Assembly (NCBI GenBank): GCA_004369085.1
Contig: ML210153.1
Span: 124,001 to 188,000, forward strand
Reading direction: 5' to 3'
DNA length: 64,000 bases
From: Coprinopsis marcescibilis
Taxonomy: Eukaryota; Basidiomycota; Agaricomycetes; Agaricales; Psathyrellaceae
The notes beneath the pieces are model-generated. The model saw only the letters and a program-made list of their open reading frames with translations, was not told the origin of the DNA and searched no databases. Numbering within the stretch: the stretch's first letter is position 1; each line of letters opens with the position of its first letter. Positions 23,080 through 35,091 of the stretch are shown piece after piece. A program made the translations under genes and the position numbers.

Positions 23080-26000
23080 TCATGCAGTACCGTCGCCCAA
23101 GAACCGAACTTTGATGGCGCGACCGTTCAAGCCAATGGCTTTGATGGTCTGTGGGTCGCCCGGAACAAGGTCAATGGCCTGGTCGCTCCACTGTGCATCT
23201 TCTCCATCGACATCAAGGACAATGCCCTTGATGGGCTTGTTAGTCGAAAGTCTGACGGATTCACCGTCCTCCAGAGCAACGACTTGGAGCCCGACAGCAT
23301 GCAAAGGAGGGAAGTTGATGAATTTGAACGGCTCAGGCCTAAGAGAGACTTTGGGTTAGCTTTCGATCATTACGAGGTCGATCGACTTACCAATTAGAGT
23401 ACCTTCCAAGGACAGTTCCATCTTCGTCGACGAGTCTGGCAGAAACGATGATAGTTCTTGGAACTTCGCTCTTCTTCGTCCTAGGAGGTTGACCAGTCAA
23501 GGGCCCCTTGAAGAGCTCGGTGCTTGCGTTCGCAGCCAGAGTGACACTCTCCGACCAAGACTCGGTCCATTCGGAGTCTAGGTCAAAGGCTGTGACCTCG
23601 AGGGAGACATTTTTACTATTCAAAGTGCTGTTGGTGCCCCAGATCTCCAAGACGGTATCAATCTTGAATCTGTCCGCCGAGCGCTCGTTTTCAAAGGTTT
23701 GTACCTCCTTCCTGGTCATTCCTACGGTGAAGGGACGCAGTTCACGGGCAACAGTGAAGTATGCTGGCTTGGGTCGCAGGAAATAGTCGACAATTGCCCA
23801 CGAGGTGACTGGCCAACAGTCGTTTATCTTTACAGGCATAAGAGTTATCAGGGTCACTATTGACGCGGTTTGGAAAGAGGAACAAACCTGCCAAACAAGG
23901 GCACCTGCAGTATACTCTCTGCCTCTGCCTTTCCAGTTGCGTCTCCAAAGTCGGTATGCAGATGCCAGAGTCTCAGCCTGCATAACTTGAGTGTAGTACG
24001 CATAGCTACATTTTCGTTGATCAGCCTCGTCAACTGACTAGACGACAAGTACAAGAAAAGAACTTGCCTTTCTATCTCGAAAGAATGTTTGAAATTCTCC
24101 ACAAGGTAGAGCTAATAAGTTGTCAGCCCGGCGAGCATGCAAATCTTTTGGAGGCGCGAACCTCTATTCTTCGCTCGAAGCCGTCAGCTTTATTGTGATT
24201 TGCATTTACCCTACATTTAGTGACCGGGTGAGTAACTGTTGAAGTGGTTGCACTGTCTTGCCACTCGCCTCGACTGCGGGAATCTTTGAGTCTTGTCTCC
24301 ATCCAGCCAATAGTCTACAGTCCGGATGTTGGGATACCCTTGCCTAGAAGTAAAAGTTCAATAAATGTTACAGATGTTCAGACACACAAAGACTTGCATT
24401 CCAAACTCGGAGACAAAACGTCCTGAAAGAATGTCCCAGTTGTGCCAGGGCTCTTGAGAACCATGCCATACATTCCCTGTTGGTCGTTAGGGGATGTTAC
24501 ATATGACTGAGAATCCAAGGTAAGGGCGCACATTGATGAAGGTCACCGTGCTCTCTGTCGGTTGTTGGCTTTCCTTGACCGCTGTATGGCGAGCCGCGGT
24601 GGTAAAATGTATTGGAGTACCCGACTACCGCTTCTGAAAGGACCCGCTCGTAGATATATCTTGCAGGAAAAGTTGTTTTACGGAAGTCCGAAGTTTCATC
24701 TGAGTAGTCCAGCTCAAGATTGCACGACTCAGCGACCTGGTAATCTTGAGGAGGGTTAGAAAGCTGATAAACTGTGACCGAACATTTTAGTTAACCTTCA
24801 TTATTTCCGGCTGTTTTATGATCTTGTTAGCCCTAATTCTGCGAAAAGGAAAGCCAACATACCCCAGATCACGATGGATGGATGGTGGCGCAGGCGCTTC
24901 ACGTTTTGGATGGCTTCCTCTCTGACTGATTCCACGAACGAATCATAGGCCGGATACTGGCTAATTATTAGCACGAGAGAAACAATAAAGGCTCAACACT
25001 AACCTGTCCGCAGCCGAACATGAAATCTTGCCAGACGAGAACTAGAGGTGACGGTTAATTGAGGGTAAAAACCTTGGCAAACACTGGCAACACTAACGTC
25101 CGAGCTCTGAATATGGAAGCCGTAGATGAGCAAAGGAACCCCACTCCTAAGTCTTCAGACTCACCGTCGCAGATGTTGTAGAAGTCATCATGTTCGTATA
25201 TTCCTCCGCCCCAAACTCGGATCATGTTCTGATTCCCGGAGACAAGGAGCTGCAACCATCTTCGATAATGGGACTCTGTGAGCCTAGGAGGTAGTGTTAG
25301 CATAGAACAGCACATCCGCTCTTGGTTGTAAGTACCTGGTCAAGAAGGAATCGGCAGGGATCCAGTTGGAACCTGAGTAGATATGCTTGACTTGAATTAC
25401 AAGGAGCTGGGACACTTTGAAGCTCACCACCGCAGAAAACGCGAATATTATTAACTTCGAACAGAAATGTGAGGCCTTCTGCATCCACAAGGGGTTCCTG
25501 GACCACGGAAACTCGACGGAATGCAGTTGTTTGCTTTTTCTCGTCAATGACATTGTCGTCCTGTGTGACAAATTTAGATTCAAATGTCCGCGGTCATTGG
25601 GGGAGCACCCACCGAGTCAAGCAGTGTAACCTGCACCGTATACAGAGGTTGACTGCCATATCCGACAGGATACCATAGATCAACCTCTCCTGGAGCGAAG
25701 GAGATAGAATGCTGGCCCACATTGTACCCTGAGAAAGGAACTGGATCGGAACGCTGAATTTCCCCAGCAGGGTTTCGTAACTCAACACGGAGGCTACCGT
25801 CCACCGAATGGGACACGCCGATTCTCGCAGTGAATTGGACCGCGAAGTCTTCTGACACTTCCGTTCGAACATCTATCTCCTCGATGCGAGTGGAGTAAGT
25901 CTGAAGGCTGATTGGCTTCCAAGGTCCAACTGTCATGAGGACTGGACCCCAATCCCAGCCGTAGCTATTTGTTCTTGGTTAGGGTGCACTTCAAGGAAGG

Positions 26001-26804
26001 CCTTATGACCTACTTATATTGCGCCTTTCTGACATGAAGGCGGCTGGAGTCCCCGTTCCAAAGCCTCAGTTTGCCCCCATTCTCTCTTTCGATGTCGCGG
26101 CCCTTTAAATCATTGTCAGTATGAATCGCCAACTTGAATAGTCCGAGGACTGAGGCACACCTTGAGGAAAGTGCTTTCGAAATGCAAAACAAGGTCATTA
26201 GACCCGGGTACCAATTTGTCCTTCACTGAGACTCTATGCGCAACGAATTGGTTGGTCGATCTAAAGACAAGGCCGTGAGTACAGCTTCGAAAATGCCAGT
26301 TAACCTTGCCTACTGAAGAATCTCTTGACCATTCTGTCATCACAAGTTTAAAAAGATCACGCCAAGGCAACGTTTGAGGTACTCACCAAAGTTACAACTG
26401 CAAAAGTGTCCAACCCTTCGAAAAAGAGATCCACGTTGGGAGCAGACAGCTCTTCTTCCGTTACCTCCAAAACAGATTTAAAGAGCCATTCAGCCTCTCC
26501 GATCCCTAGAAATGCAACGATTTAGGGTGCCAGACTATCGCCATGGGAGGAAGATGGATACGCACATTGGACGTCCCATTCATGCAAGCCAATGAACTAT
26601 GGGTAAGATTAGTGGGAGAGTTGCAGTCGTGTGGAAAGTCATGCAAACGGGATCTGGGATGCGCTTCAGATTCAGAAGCTCGACGTGGACAGTCGTAGGA
26701 AATGACGATGTCGGCAGCCATTCGTCTTCCGCCGTGCCCTGACCACCTCCAACTTGTGTGAACTGCCAGTCCCCAAGAAAGCGAGCTTTTGCAATTTCCG
26801 CCAT
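23080..26804 (-). CDS. Beta-mannosidase, glycoside hydrolase family 2
   Basis: Retaining exo-enzyme that removes terminal beta-mannose. The start MAEIAKARFLGDWQFTQVGG at 26804 matches the family N-terminus and carries no signal peptide, so an intracellular enzyme acting on imported mannobiose or N-glycan fragments is likely. Many exons follow. Blocks include FIGLHEWDVQ, the GH2 motif NQNMIRVWGGGIYEHDDFY (about 25170-25240), the acid/base Glu in WGNNED, and the nucleophile Glu in RFVSEFGMQ (about 24440-24470). The C-terminal beta domain ends FLGDGTA. The product is roughly 850-900 residues as expected. An in-frame upstream Met exists but lengthens the N-terminus beyond the family. Confidence 0.93.
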
Positions 26805-27115
26805 ACAGCGAATCAGAGTAGGGGGAAGATGTGTTGGGCTAGATTGCGCCCGACTGTTCAATATTTAACGGTCGAAGAATAATCAGGTGAGTGAACACAA
26901 GGATATAACGAGTGGTCTCCGACATTTCTCCATCCCATCAAAGACTACCAGCCGAATGAGGGTCAGGAGTCAGCATCGCTTAGTGTTGTAAGCAATTCCG
27001 GGGTAAGATGAGAAAAGAATTCGATGAAAGTATATTGGTCTAGGCAGTAATTGTCCTCCGTAAGAAATCGAAGAAATGTCCAAGGGCAAGTGTTGCGTGA
27101 TGGTATATATGGTCA
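26805..27115. promoter_or_regulatory. Upstream region of the beta-mannosidase gene
   Basis: 311 bp between two tandem minus-strand genes. It should hold the mannosidase promoter. I saw no distinct motif. Confidence 0.25.
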
Positions 27116-29258
27116 TCATAGCATATACCGGTATCCTCTATCCTCTCCGCCCAAGCTCCTCTCCCTAGCTTCTTCTTGCGCGTTCAATTTCAGTAGATGT
27201 TTTCTGAACTGAATGGAGAAGAGGATCGTCATTACCCCTGACGCTATGCAAAGTAGATACGAAGATCTATAGCTGGGACCCCAGGCAGTGGGCCAAGCGA
27301 ATCTTGTAAAAAATGTCAATTGCCCGCAGACGAGTAGAAATCCAAGGACTTACGACCCTAGTATATTTCCTAACTGAGATACACAGTTTATAAACGCAAG
27401 CGCCACGGCCCTTTTCGCAGGAGGATGGGACACCGAACTGCTCGCCCATGCTAACATGCAGGCAAAGCCTCCATATGACGATGTCATGAAGAACCTGTAA
27501 CATTGATATTAGTAAGACTTTTGTTGAAGTTAAATTGCTATACCACTTACAGAGAAAGATAGCGCCATGCAATGTTCATTGTCAGAATTGACATCAGGAA
27601 CCCAACGATCCCGATTGAAAGCGAGAAGACAATATACGAGAATCGCTCTCCATGTCGGTCCGAGAGTCTAGAGATGTATCAGCCATAGCAAGCTTCACAT
27701 GAGAGGTTTCGAACCTCGTTATGTACAACACAAAGAACGTCGCAAATAGCCACGGCGGAGCGCAGAGCATAAGGCTGATGGTAGGATTGAATCCCAACGT
27801 GGATGCCAACGTAGGAAAATATGCATGGAACGAGACAGAAACGACCAGCGGAATCATCCCTAGGGCGAGTGCCCACACTTTGCCGTCCCGCATGGCTAAG
27901 TTAAGGCCAGAAAACATTGTCGCGGGAGGGCCGTGTTTGTCATGCTGGATTGAATCCTCAGCCAGACGTTGGATGGCGAGGTCTTTTTCTTCTTGCGTCA
28001 GCCACCCTGTAGTCGTCTCGGGAAAGTCTGGGAGAATAGAAATCGCAATCAATGCGACGATCACCGTGATCCCACCTTCAACAAAAAACAACCATCTGGA
28101 ACGAGTAAGTGATCACAAATGTTGGGAATCATAATCAGGGGTTACCTCCAAGCAGTGAATCCCATGACACCATCCATGACATTCAAGATACCAGAGGCAA
28201 TGAGAGCACCAAACGCGTTGCTGATCAAAGAGCCACAGGAGAGGTATGCCATTCTATGCGAAAGCTCGGAGCGTTTGTACCACCTGGAGATCAGGAACTA
28301 CTTCAACAAGTTCCAATCAGCATACAGTCGATGTCAGCATATTACGAGCTTACAAGGGCGCCTGGATAGAATGCTGCTTCAACAAATCCCAACAGAAATC
28401 TTGCGCATAAGACGCCGAAGTAGCTGTCGAACGGAAACATTAACCAAGATTAGTTAAAGAGGAAGAGTACTGACTCCTTCATAAGCCCTGCGAGAGTATG
28501 TGCGTTAGGAGATGGTCTCTCTTCAAAGTCCGAACACTCAACCTGTAGCCATCGAGACCAACCCCCAAATCACCATACAGCTAGGTAGGTAAACCGAAGG
28601 TTTCCCTGCATGATTCAGGTATATGTTTCTGTAGAGTAATATCTCGTCAATACAGGGCATATTCGGTCATAACGTCTGACTTGCGAGGGAACCTGCATCA
28701 GAAAGTATCCAACATAAAGGATTGACAACACTGTCGCGAATTGGTTGTCGGTGAGGTTCAAGTCGCTCTGGAAGCCTCGGAGCCGCGCCGCACTAGCGGT
28801 GAATTCGTTGACATTATCTTCAATCAGCGGCGAGAATCATACGCTGCGTTGTTCCTGTCGATATCTGGTTCCTTGCGTGAGCGCCAAATGATGAACAGAG
28901 TGGGGTATAATACTCACAATTGAGAATGTAGATGAGAATGAGGATCGACATCCGTTTGTCGACTTTCCGGACAAGGCGTCGCTCAAGAAGCTCTCTCTTT
29001 CCCAGCTCGTCAATAGTAAAGTCTGTATTAGTAAAGTCTGTATCTGGACAGAGGGGTATTCAGCGTTGAAGCAGAAGTCCGAGCCAATATTGCTGACAAC
29101 AAAATCGTCGTCAGAAACGTTGAAGACGCACCACGGTCCAACAGCGGCCGCTCAACGGGGTCATCGTAAGCGGTATGAGGTGTCCCTTCCTCATTACTGG
29201 GTATCATGTTGGTGGTCATCGTTTGAGAGGTGAGGCGGCCATGATCGTGTCGTTCCAA
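27116..29258 (-). CDS. MFS transporter, allantoate permease (Dal5/ACS) family, copy 1
   Basis: Plasma-membrane proton-coupled uptake of small organic anions such as allantoate, nicotinate or vitamins is typical of this family; the substrate here is unknown. Many small exons spell an acidic N-terminus, then ELLERRLVRKVDKRMSILIL, the signature YIDRNNAAAARLRGFQSDLN, and SILYVGYFLMQVPSNVI. Later blocks are TTGWLTQEEKDLAIQRL and MIPLVVSVSFHAYFPTLAST. The tail is charged and ends GYRYML. Start Met at 29258 or the internal Met at 29219. The second exon contains a perfect 15-bp tandem repeat (29014-29043) giving DTDFTNTDFT. A related gene in opposite orientation lies at 32932-34988. Confidence 0.88.
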
Positions 29259-29385
29259 ATGCCAACAACTCCAGAGTAGTAAGACCGCAATATCGTCCGA
29301 GTATATGCACCGAGGTTACGGGCCGACATTGAAGGGAGCATAATTCTTTCCAACCAGCCATCAGTCATCTAGAACCACAACCACA

Positions 29386-31085
29386 ATGGCGACCGCTATG
29401 CTACTCAGGCCCACTGTCCCTATTGACTATCACAGAATTGTGTCACAGACGCTCAAGGTTCCATCCGATACTTCAACTTCGGTTCCCGTGGGCCTGTTAG
29501 CTTGTCAACGCAAGTAGTAATCAAAGGATTGTTCTGGAGAAAGGATTATACTGAACATGATAATCAGGCGATCCGCTGAAAAGGTCATTAGAAACCGTCG
29601 TTGTGACCTCTGAACTTCTTCTGCCGCAGCCCAAGGCAAAGGGGAAGTCAGGCAAGAAGGCCGTTTTAGCGCCAACTCTGCCAGAGTTGCCGATCCTGCA
29701 GATTGTCCTAAATGATACGGTAATATTCCCGGAAGGAGGTGGCCAGCCGACCGACACAGGGAAGCTAGCGTTGAAAGGCGCTGACAAGATCTGGAATGTT
29801 ATTCAGGCGAAGAGACACGGTGGAATTGCTGTACACTATGTGGAAATCCCAGTAGGAGAGTCAGAATTGGCAGCCCTCGAAGCTTTCACACCTGGTATCC
29901 AAGTGACTGTATACCTCGACGAAGAAGACTACAAGAGACGTTACGACCACGTCAGTTATCCCTCCACTTCAAATACCTGTCTAAGTACTAAATCTTGTTT
30001 TAACAGATGAGCATGCACACGTCCCAGCACTTGCTTTCTGCATTACTGGAGACACGCTTAAACCTCCCCACTCTATCCTGGTCTTTGACCAGCTATCCTT
30101 CTCCTTGCTACATCGAAATCCCTCGCGGGATGAAAGTTGAAGAGATCACATCCATCCAGAATGAAGCGAATCAATTGGTCTTCGAGGGCCGACGAGTGTA
30201 TATTGAAGTAGACGATCTGGACAACCGCGATCTATCTCAGAAAGTTCCAGAAACGGAAGCCGGACGTGCTATTGGTAAAGGGCTTCCTACTGATTATACT
30301 GGTGGTGTCAAGCGGGTTGTCATAATCGATGGAGTAGACCGGAACCCGTGTGTTTCTCTCTTATGTTGACCTCTCGAGCGCTTTCTGATCTTGACGTTTC
30401 CGCTGTTAGGTGTTGCGGGACCCACTTGCCAAGCATACACAACCTCCAACTGTTCCTTCTCCCGCACACTGAAGCACTTTCACGGGGGCCAACAACATCT
30501 GCAAGACTCTACTTTTTATCTGGACTCCGGCTAATTGCCCACCTTACAAAGTCGCATACCCTAGTGACTCAATCCGCTGCGTTGCTTAGTTGCGGTGCTC
30601 CTCTCCTTCCAGACCGTCTGTCCCAAGTGATCGATGATAGGAAGAAGGCGGAGAAGCGCTTGGGCGACCTCGAAATTGAACTCGCGGAACGAATTGGCCA
30701 GGACATTGCACAGGAGCTGGCGAAGAGCGAGGAACAGCAACTGTTCACAGACTATTTACAAAGAGTCGAAGATTCCACAAATGCGTTAGGCTTTCTATCT
30801 GCCATCGCGACTGCTGTCTGTACCGCTGTCGCAGCAAACAAGCTCGAATCCAGGCGTTTCCTGGTTGCTCTATCATCCACACCCTCTAGTCAAACTGTTA
30901 CCAGTCTGACAACAGTCATGCTGGTTGGGTCAGAGAACGAGGATGTGAAGAAGGCAGGGGATGCCCTAAAGGCCAAGCTTGGGATCAAAGGAGGAGGCAA
31001 AGGGTCGAGGTGGAGCGGGAAATATACCGGCGTCTGGAATAGGGGAAAAGATGGTGAGATTGTCGAAGAGGTCCTGAGACAATAA
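29386..31085 (+). CDS. AlaX/AARSD1-type alanyl-tRNA editing protein
   Basis: Free-standing homolog of the alanyl-tRNA synthetase editing domain, expected to hydrolyse mischarged Ser- or Gly-tRNA(Ala) in the cytosol. Starts MATAMLLRPTVPIDYHRIV. The family block CQRDPLKRSLETVVVTSE requires a GC-AG intron at 29510-29567. Then come NDTVIFPEGGGQPTDTGKL and the zinc motif HTSQH in DHMSMHTSQHLLSA (HXXXH), followed after another intron by CCGTH (CXXXH). All zinc ligands are therefore present. The long C-terminal exon contains a helical region rich in Glu/Lys and ends with a Gly/Arg-rich segment (GIKGGGKGSRWSGKYTGVW), resembling the DHHA1-type tail. Length about 430 residues. Confidence 0.9.
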
Positions 31086-31170
31086 TGCTATATTAGAAGT
31101 ATGCTGCATTTGCAGAGAGATATGTAAAGGACAAGAATAACAGTACAAATTCAATACAATGTATATATGA

Positions 31171-32473
31171 CTAGATATTGCAATTACTTGGGCGGTTGAA
31201 ACCATTTGGCAGACCGGCATTAGAGCTCAAGGCCTTCTCGTTACCGGGGAGGTCCGCATCATCCATTTCGTGGACAGAGACTTTGTCCTCAAAGTCGGCT
31301 GGCATTTCGGCTAATGTCAATAATTAGTCGGGCTTTCTGAAGGGCAGAGATGACTACTACTCACGACACATATCTTCCAGAGACAAATCGAAATCCGACG
31401 AAACGTCTTCTGATTCTCCATCCGTAAAACCAAAACTGGGTTCAGAATCCGAGTCCGAGTCGAACTCATCTTCGTCCATGGGAACATAGTCCTCATCCAT
31501 TTCGTCGTCAGAGTCCATTGCGCACGCCAAAAGAGTCATGTCCTCGTTGACCTCTTGTTGCGCGGAACCGGCCACCGGAATTTCCATGAATGATACGCGT
31601 ATATCGTCTTCAATGTCCGAGACATCGGCTTGCCAGTGTTGTTCAGAATCGAAGTTTGGTTCGAAATACACGTCATCTTCATCCACCTCGGAAGGGCGTT
31701 GCTGTACTAAGCTCTCGATCTCCTCCTCAATAGCCTCTTGTCGTAAAGTCGCCTGCATGTCTTCATCCACCTGGGAAGCGAGTTGTGCCAAGCGCTCGAA
31801 CTCCTCCTCCTCGTCCTCCTGTTCCATAGCCTCTTGTCGTGAAACACCCTGCAAGTAATCTTCCAAGGATATCTCTGCCTCTGGGCCATCGGCCTCGCTG
31901 AAACCGTCGGTGAAATCAAATGTCTCGTCTTCTTCTTCGAAGTCTTCGTTTGGGATATATTCTCCACCATCCGAGGATTCGTCGTCGGTTTCAGAGGGGA
32001 GATGTAGTTCGAGGAATGGATGTCGACATGTAGGACAGCTTCCATGCTACACCAGTTATGGTACGCTCAGGAACATAATACAAAATAGGACTGGTGTGAA
32101 GTAGACTCACAAGGCCGTTGATCCATTCCGTTAGACTAAGCAACAAAGAGGTTAGCTGATATTATCAACCAAATAAGAACAGGGCTCACTCTCTTTTGCA
32201 GAACGTATGTCCACAGTAATCTAGCTTGGTAACGCCATATACAGTATCCTCCAGTTGTTCCTGCGGTATTGATTGCGCTTCGTTTTGTTGGTTCAGATTG
32301 TCTCCAGTTTGGTTTCCTTCCGACGGGATAGACGAAAATGGCATCAAGCAGATGGCACACATTTCGTGCTCGTCAAAACCACCCTTTGCCAGAACGGGGA
32401 GGTCGCGAATTGCTTGTCTGATTTGTTCTTGGACCTCCCTAGGAATCCTTCTGGGTCGTATTAACTGGTCCAT
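31171..32473 (-). CDS. RING-finger protein with long acidic C-terminal region
   Basis: Starts MDQLIRPRRIPREVQEQIRQ. Splices join CAICLMPF, CGHTFCKRE, an ITEWING-like segment and HGSCPTCRHPFLEL into a RING domain of about 110 residues with a long insert between the first two cysteine pairs. The remaining roughly 250 residues are extremely acidic (runs of E and D with SDSDSE and DEDYVPMDEDEF). A motif (S/L)RQEA-E-E with QVDED/EVDED occurs twice about 30 residues apart. A last small exon ends SNAGLPNGFNRPSNCNI. Likely ubiquitin E3; no partner visible. The start was taken at the first ATG before the RING, at 32473. Confidence 0.75.
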
Positions 32474-32931
32474 GTCTTGATTGGTTGAATTAGGACAGCT
32501 AAAAGGCTTCAAGAGATTTGACGAGCTGGTGGACGTCGAGCAGTGTGCCGACTAGTTCCTGGTAAGTGAGAAGCGTCCGGAGGGCGATGAAACGAATGTT
32601 GTAGACAAGGTGGTGACTTTGTTGAACGCCAAGAAACAACAACGCGCCAATCGCGTTTGTCCCCATCACGTGCCCATTATGGCGGCGCCTATTATTAGAG
32701 CATGATGTCGTCCGACTCGGCGACTCCCACCGCCGTACGGTGACAGCCATGCGGACCCTCCACTGCGGCTCCTCAACTTCTGGTCTTCTTGCCAACATTC
32801 GGACCAGGGAGAGCTTCTTTCGCAAATCATGAGATCTAAGGAATTCAAGAAGGGTGAAATCCTATCGTCAGGACTATCCTGCCACATTCTTCCCCACCGT
32901 GACTCCCACTGCAAGAATTCTCTGCAGCACT
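32474..32931. promoter_or_regulatory. Divergent spacer, RING gene / transporter 2
   Basis: 458 bp between divergent starts. A minus-strand open run (MGTNAIGALLFLGVQQ..., about 32662-32499) ends before the RING start and could be an upstream ORF or a missed first exon. Nothing else is evident. Confidence 0.3.
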
Positions 32932-34988
32932 ATGTCTTCCGACCCCGAAAAGGCTCAAATCGATCCCGCCGGGGTAGTACGAAGTGTCGAACAACGCAAA
33001 GACAGTGTCTCCGCCAGAGACTCGTCGTCCATCTCCCACCACCCGAATGAAGACAGGGATGCAGAATTCGGTGGGACCGAGGCTCGAAAGATACTAGAGA
33101 AGAAGTTTCTCCTCAAGCTCGATTTGCGGATGAGCATCCTGGTTTTGATTTACATTTTGAACTATGCAAGTTGTTCTACTCTATCCTGGGTCCTGATATG
33201 TGATTGACAATTTGTTGTAGATCGACAGAAACAATGCTGCGTATGTTCTCGTTTTCTCTGTTGACAGGATTTGGGCTGAAGCTGACGTCTGGCAACAGTG
33301 CCGCACGTTTGCGTGGATTCGAGGAAGATTTGAATCTCAAGGGTGTGCTTTATCGTCAAATGGACATGCAGCTCTCTCACCTCAAGCCCAGGGAACGAAT
33401 TTGCAACCCTTCTGTCGATCTTGTATGTTGGATACATCATCATGCAGATACCCTCGTAGGCCATGTCTTGATCTTGGGTCTGCGGCGGAGAACTCAACTA
33501 GCGGCAGAAATATATTCTTAAACTGGATCGGGAAACCGAGTTGGTATCTCCCATTCTGTATGGTTGTATGGGGCGGTATATGCTGCCTGACAGGTGAGTA
33601 GCACTATGTCATTTGCCAACCAGTCCTAACCTGGTTTTCAGGAATAACGCACAAGTGCGTGGCAATTGTAACTATTAGGGTTGGCCTTTAACCTCTCGTG
33701 ATAGCTTTGTCGGTGCGCTGCTCACAAGATTCTTCCTCGGTTTCGTGGAGGCGGCATTCTTTCCTGGTGCATTAGTGAGAAATACTTGACTGGCATCGCA
33801 TCATGTCGTTGACGCTCGCATTAGTTTCTTCTGTCCAAATGGTACAAACGCGATGAACTTGGCCTTCGCACTGCGATCCTGTATTGCGGAAATATCATCA
33901 GCAACGCATTTGGTGCATTGATGGCGTCCGGAATCCTATCTGGAATGGAAGGGAAGCTTGGACAAGCTGCCTGGAGGTGAGGGAATCATTGAGAAGGCAC
34001 CCATATGCTCAAGTGATTGCACTACTAGATGGCTGTTCTACATTGAGGGTGCCGTCACCATTGCGGTGGCCATACTCGCAATCTTCATTCTTCCAGACTT
34101 TCCGACGACGTCGAAATGGCTCACCCCTCAAGAACGCGCTCTTGCGATCCGCAGAATGGAAGAGGATGCCGGAGTCGGCGATGAAGGTCAGACCGAAGGA
34201 CAAGGAAGTGGACTTTCCCTTGCTGCCTCTGACTGGAGAGTGTGGTGGATTGCTGTAGCCCTGACATCGCAAGTCGTCGCGCTGTCGTTCAATGCATACT
34301 TTCCTACTCTCACTGCGACACTTGGGTACAACCGGACTGTCACGTTGCTGCTGTGCGCACCACCGTTTGCATTTTCCGCGCTAGCTTCCTTCATTTTGGC
34401 AAGGTAAGTGAAGTCTGTAGCAATCGGACGCGTATTGAAAGTGTGTAGGAATTCGGACCGTGTTCAGGAGAGATTCTACCACATTGTAGGGTCATTCGGC
34501 GTTGGGATTGTGGGATTCATTATCGCGATCGCTACGATGAACACCGCAGCGCGATACATCTCATTGTACGTGCCATCTGCCCTTCACTGTGTGGGTTAAT
34601 TAATAGGATTACAGGTTCTTGATGGCCCAGTCGTACGCCGGGTTTGTTGTGTTGTTTGCGTGGATAAGCAACTCATTCCCGCGACCGCCCTCCAAGCGTG
34701 CTGTGGCACTGGCGCTGATCAACGCGATTTCGCAGCTGGGAAACGTCGCTGGGTCGTATGTTGAATTGCTGCCAATAAAAGTTGTGACTGACGGTGATTA
34801 GGTATGTCTGGCCATCCGCATGGGGACCAACGTATCGGTACTCGTACGGAATCTGCATAGCAACATCTGGGACAGCGATTGTGATGTGCTGGCTGTTCAA
34901 ACAGGAACTCCTGAGACTGAACAAGAAGCTGGATGCGGAAGAAGCGGCGCAGGGACAGAGAGCACAGGGGTTCCGATACATTACATGA
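32932..34988 (+). CDS. MFS transporter, allantoate permease (Dal5/ACS) family, copy 2
   Basis: Same family as the gene at 27116-29258. Starts MSSDPEKAQIDPAGVVRSVE, with a charged N-terminus, then FLLKLDLRMSILVLIYILNY and, after an intron that begins with GC (33166-33220), IDRNNAAARLRGFEEDLNLK. Further blocks are NEFATLLSILYVGYIIMQ, FLNWIGKPSWYLPFCMVVWG, FFLGFVEAAFFPG, LFYIEGAVTIAVAILAIFIL, TSKWLTPQERALAIRRMEED and VVALSFNAYFPTLTATLGYN. Ends AQGFRYIT. About twelve helices are expected. The transported compound cannot be deduced. It ends only 103 bp before the NEM1-like gene on the same strand. Confidence 0.88.
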
Positions 34989-35091
34989 GTTAGCTGGGGA
35001 TTGGGGCAAATTGGAATAAATAGCGAAGTGTATTACATAAATAAATGGATAGAGGTGCTGTTGTTGGTTGGCAGAGTTATCGACAAGCTCG

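Noticed and set aside
27700..27720. AGGTTTCGAACCT, a B-box-like palindrome
   Set aside because: Lies at an exon/intron edge of the transporter and has no other tRNA feature.
32499..32662. Minus-strand open run MGTNAIGALLFLGVQQ as first exon of the RING gene
   Set aside because: Frame ends in a stop before the RING start and no in-phase donor was found; a start at 32473 is simpler.
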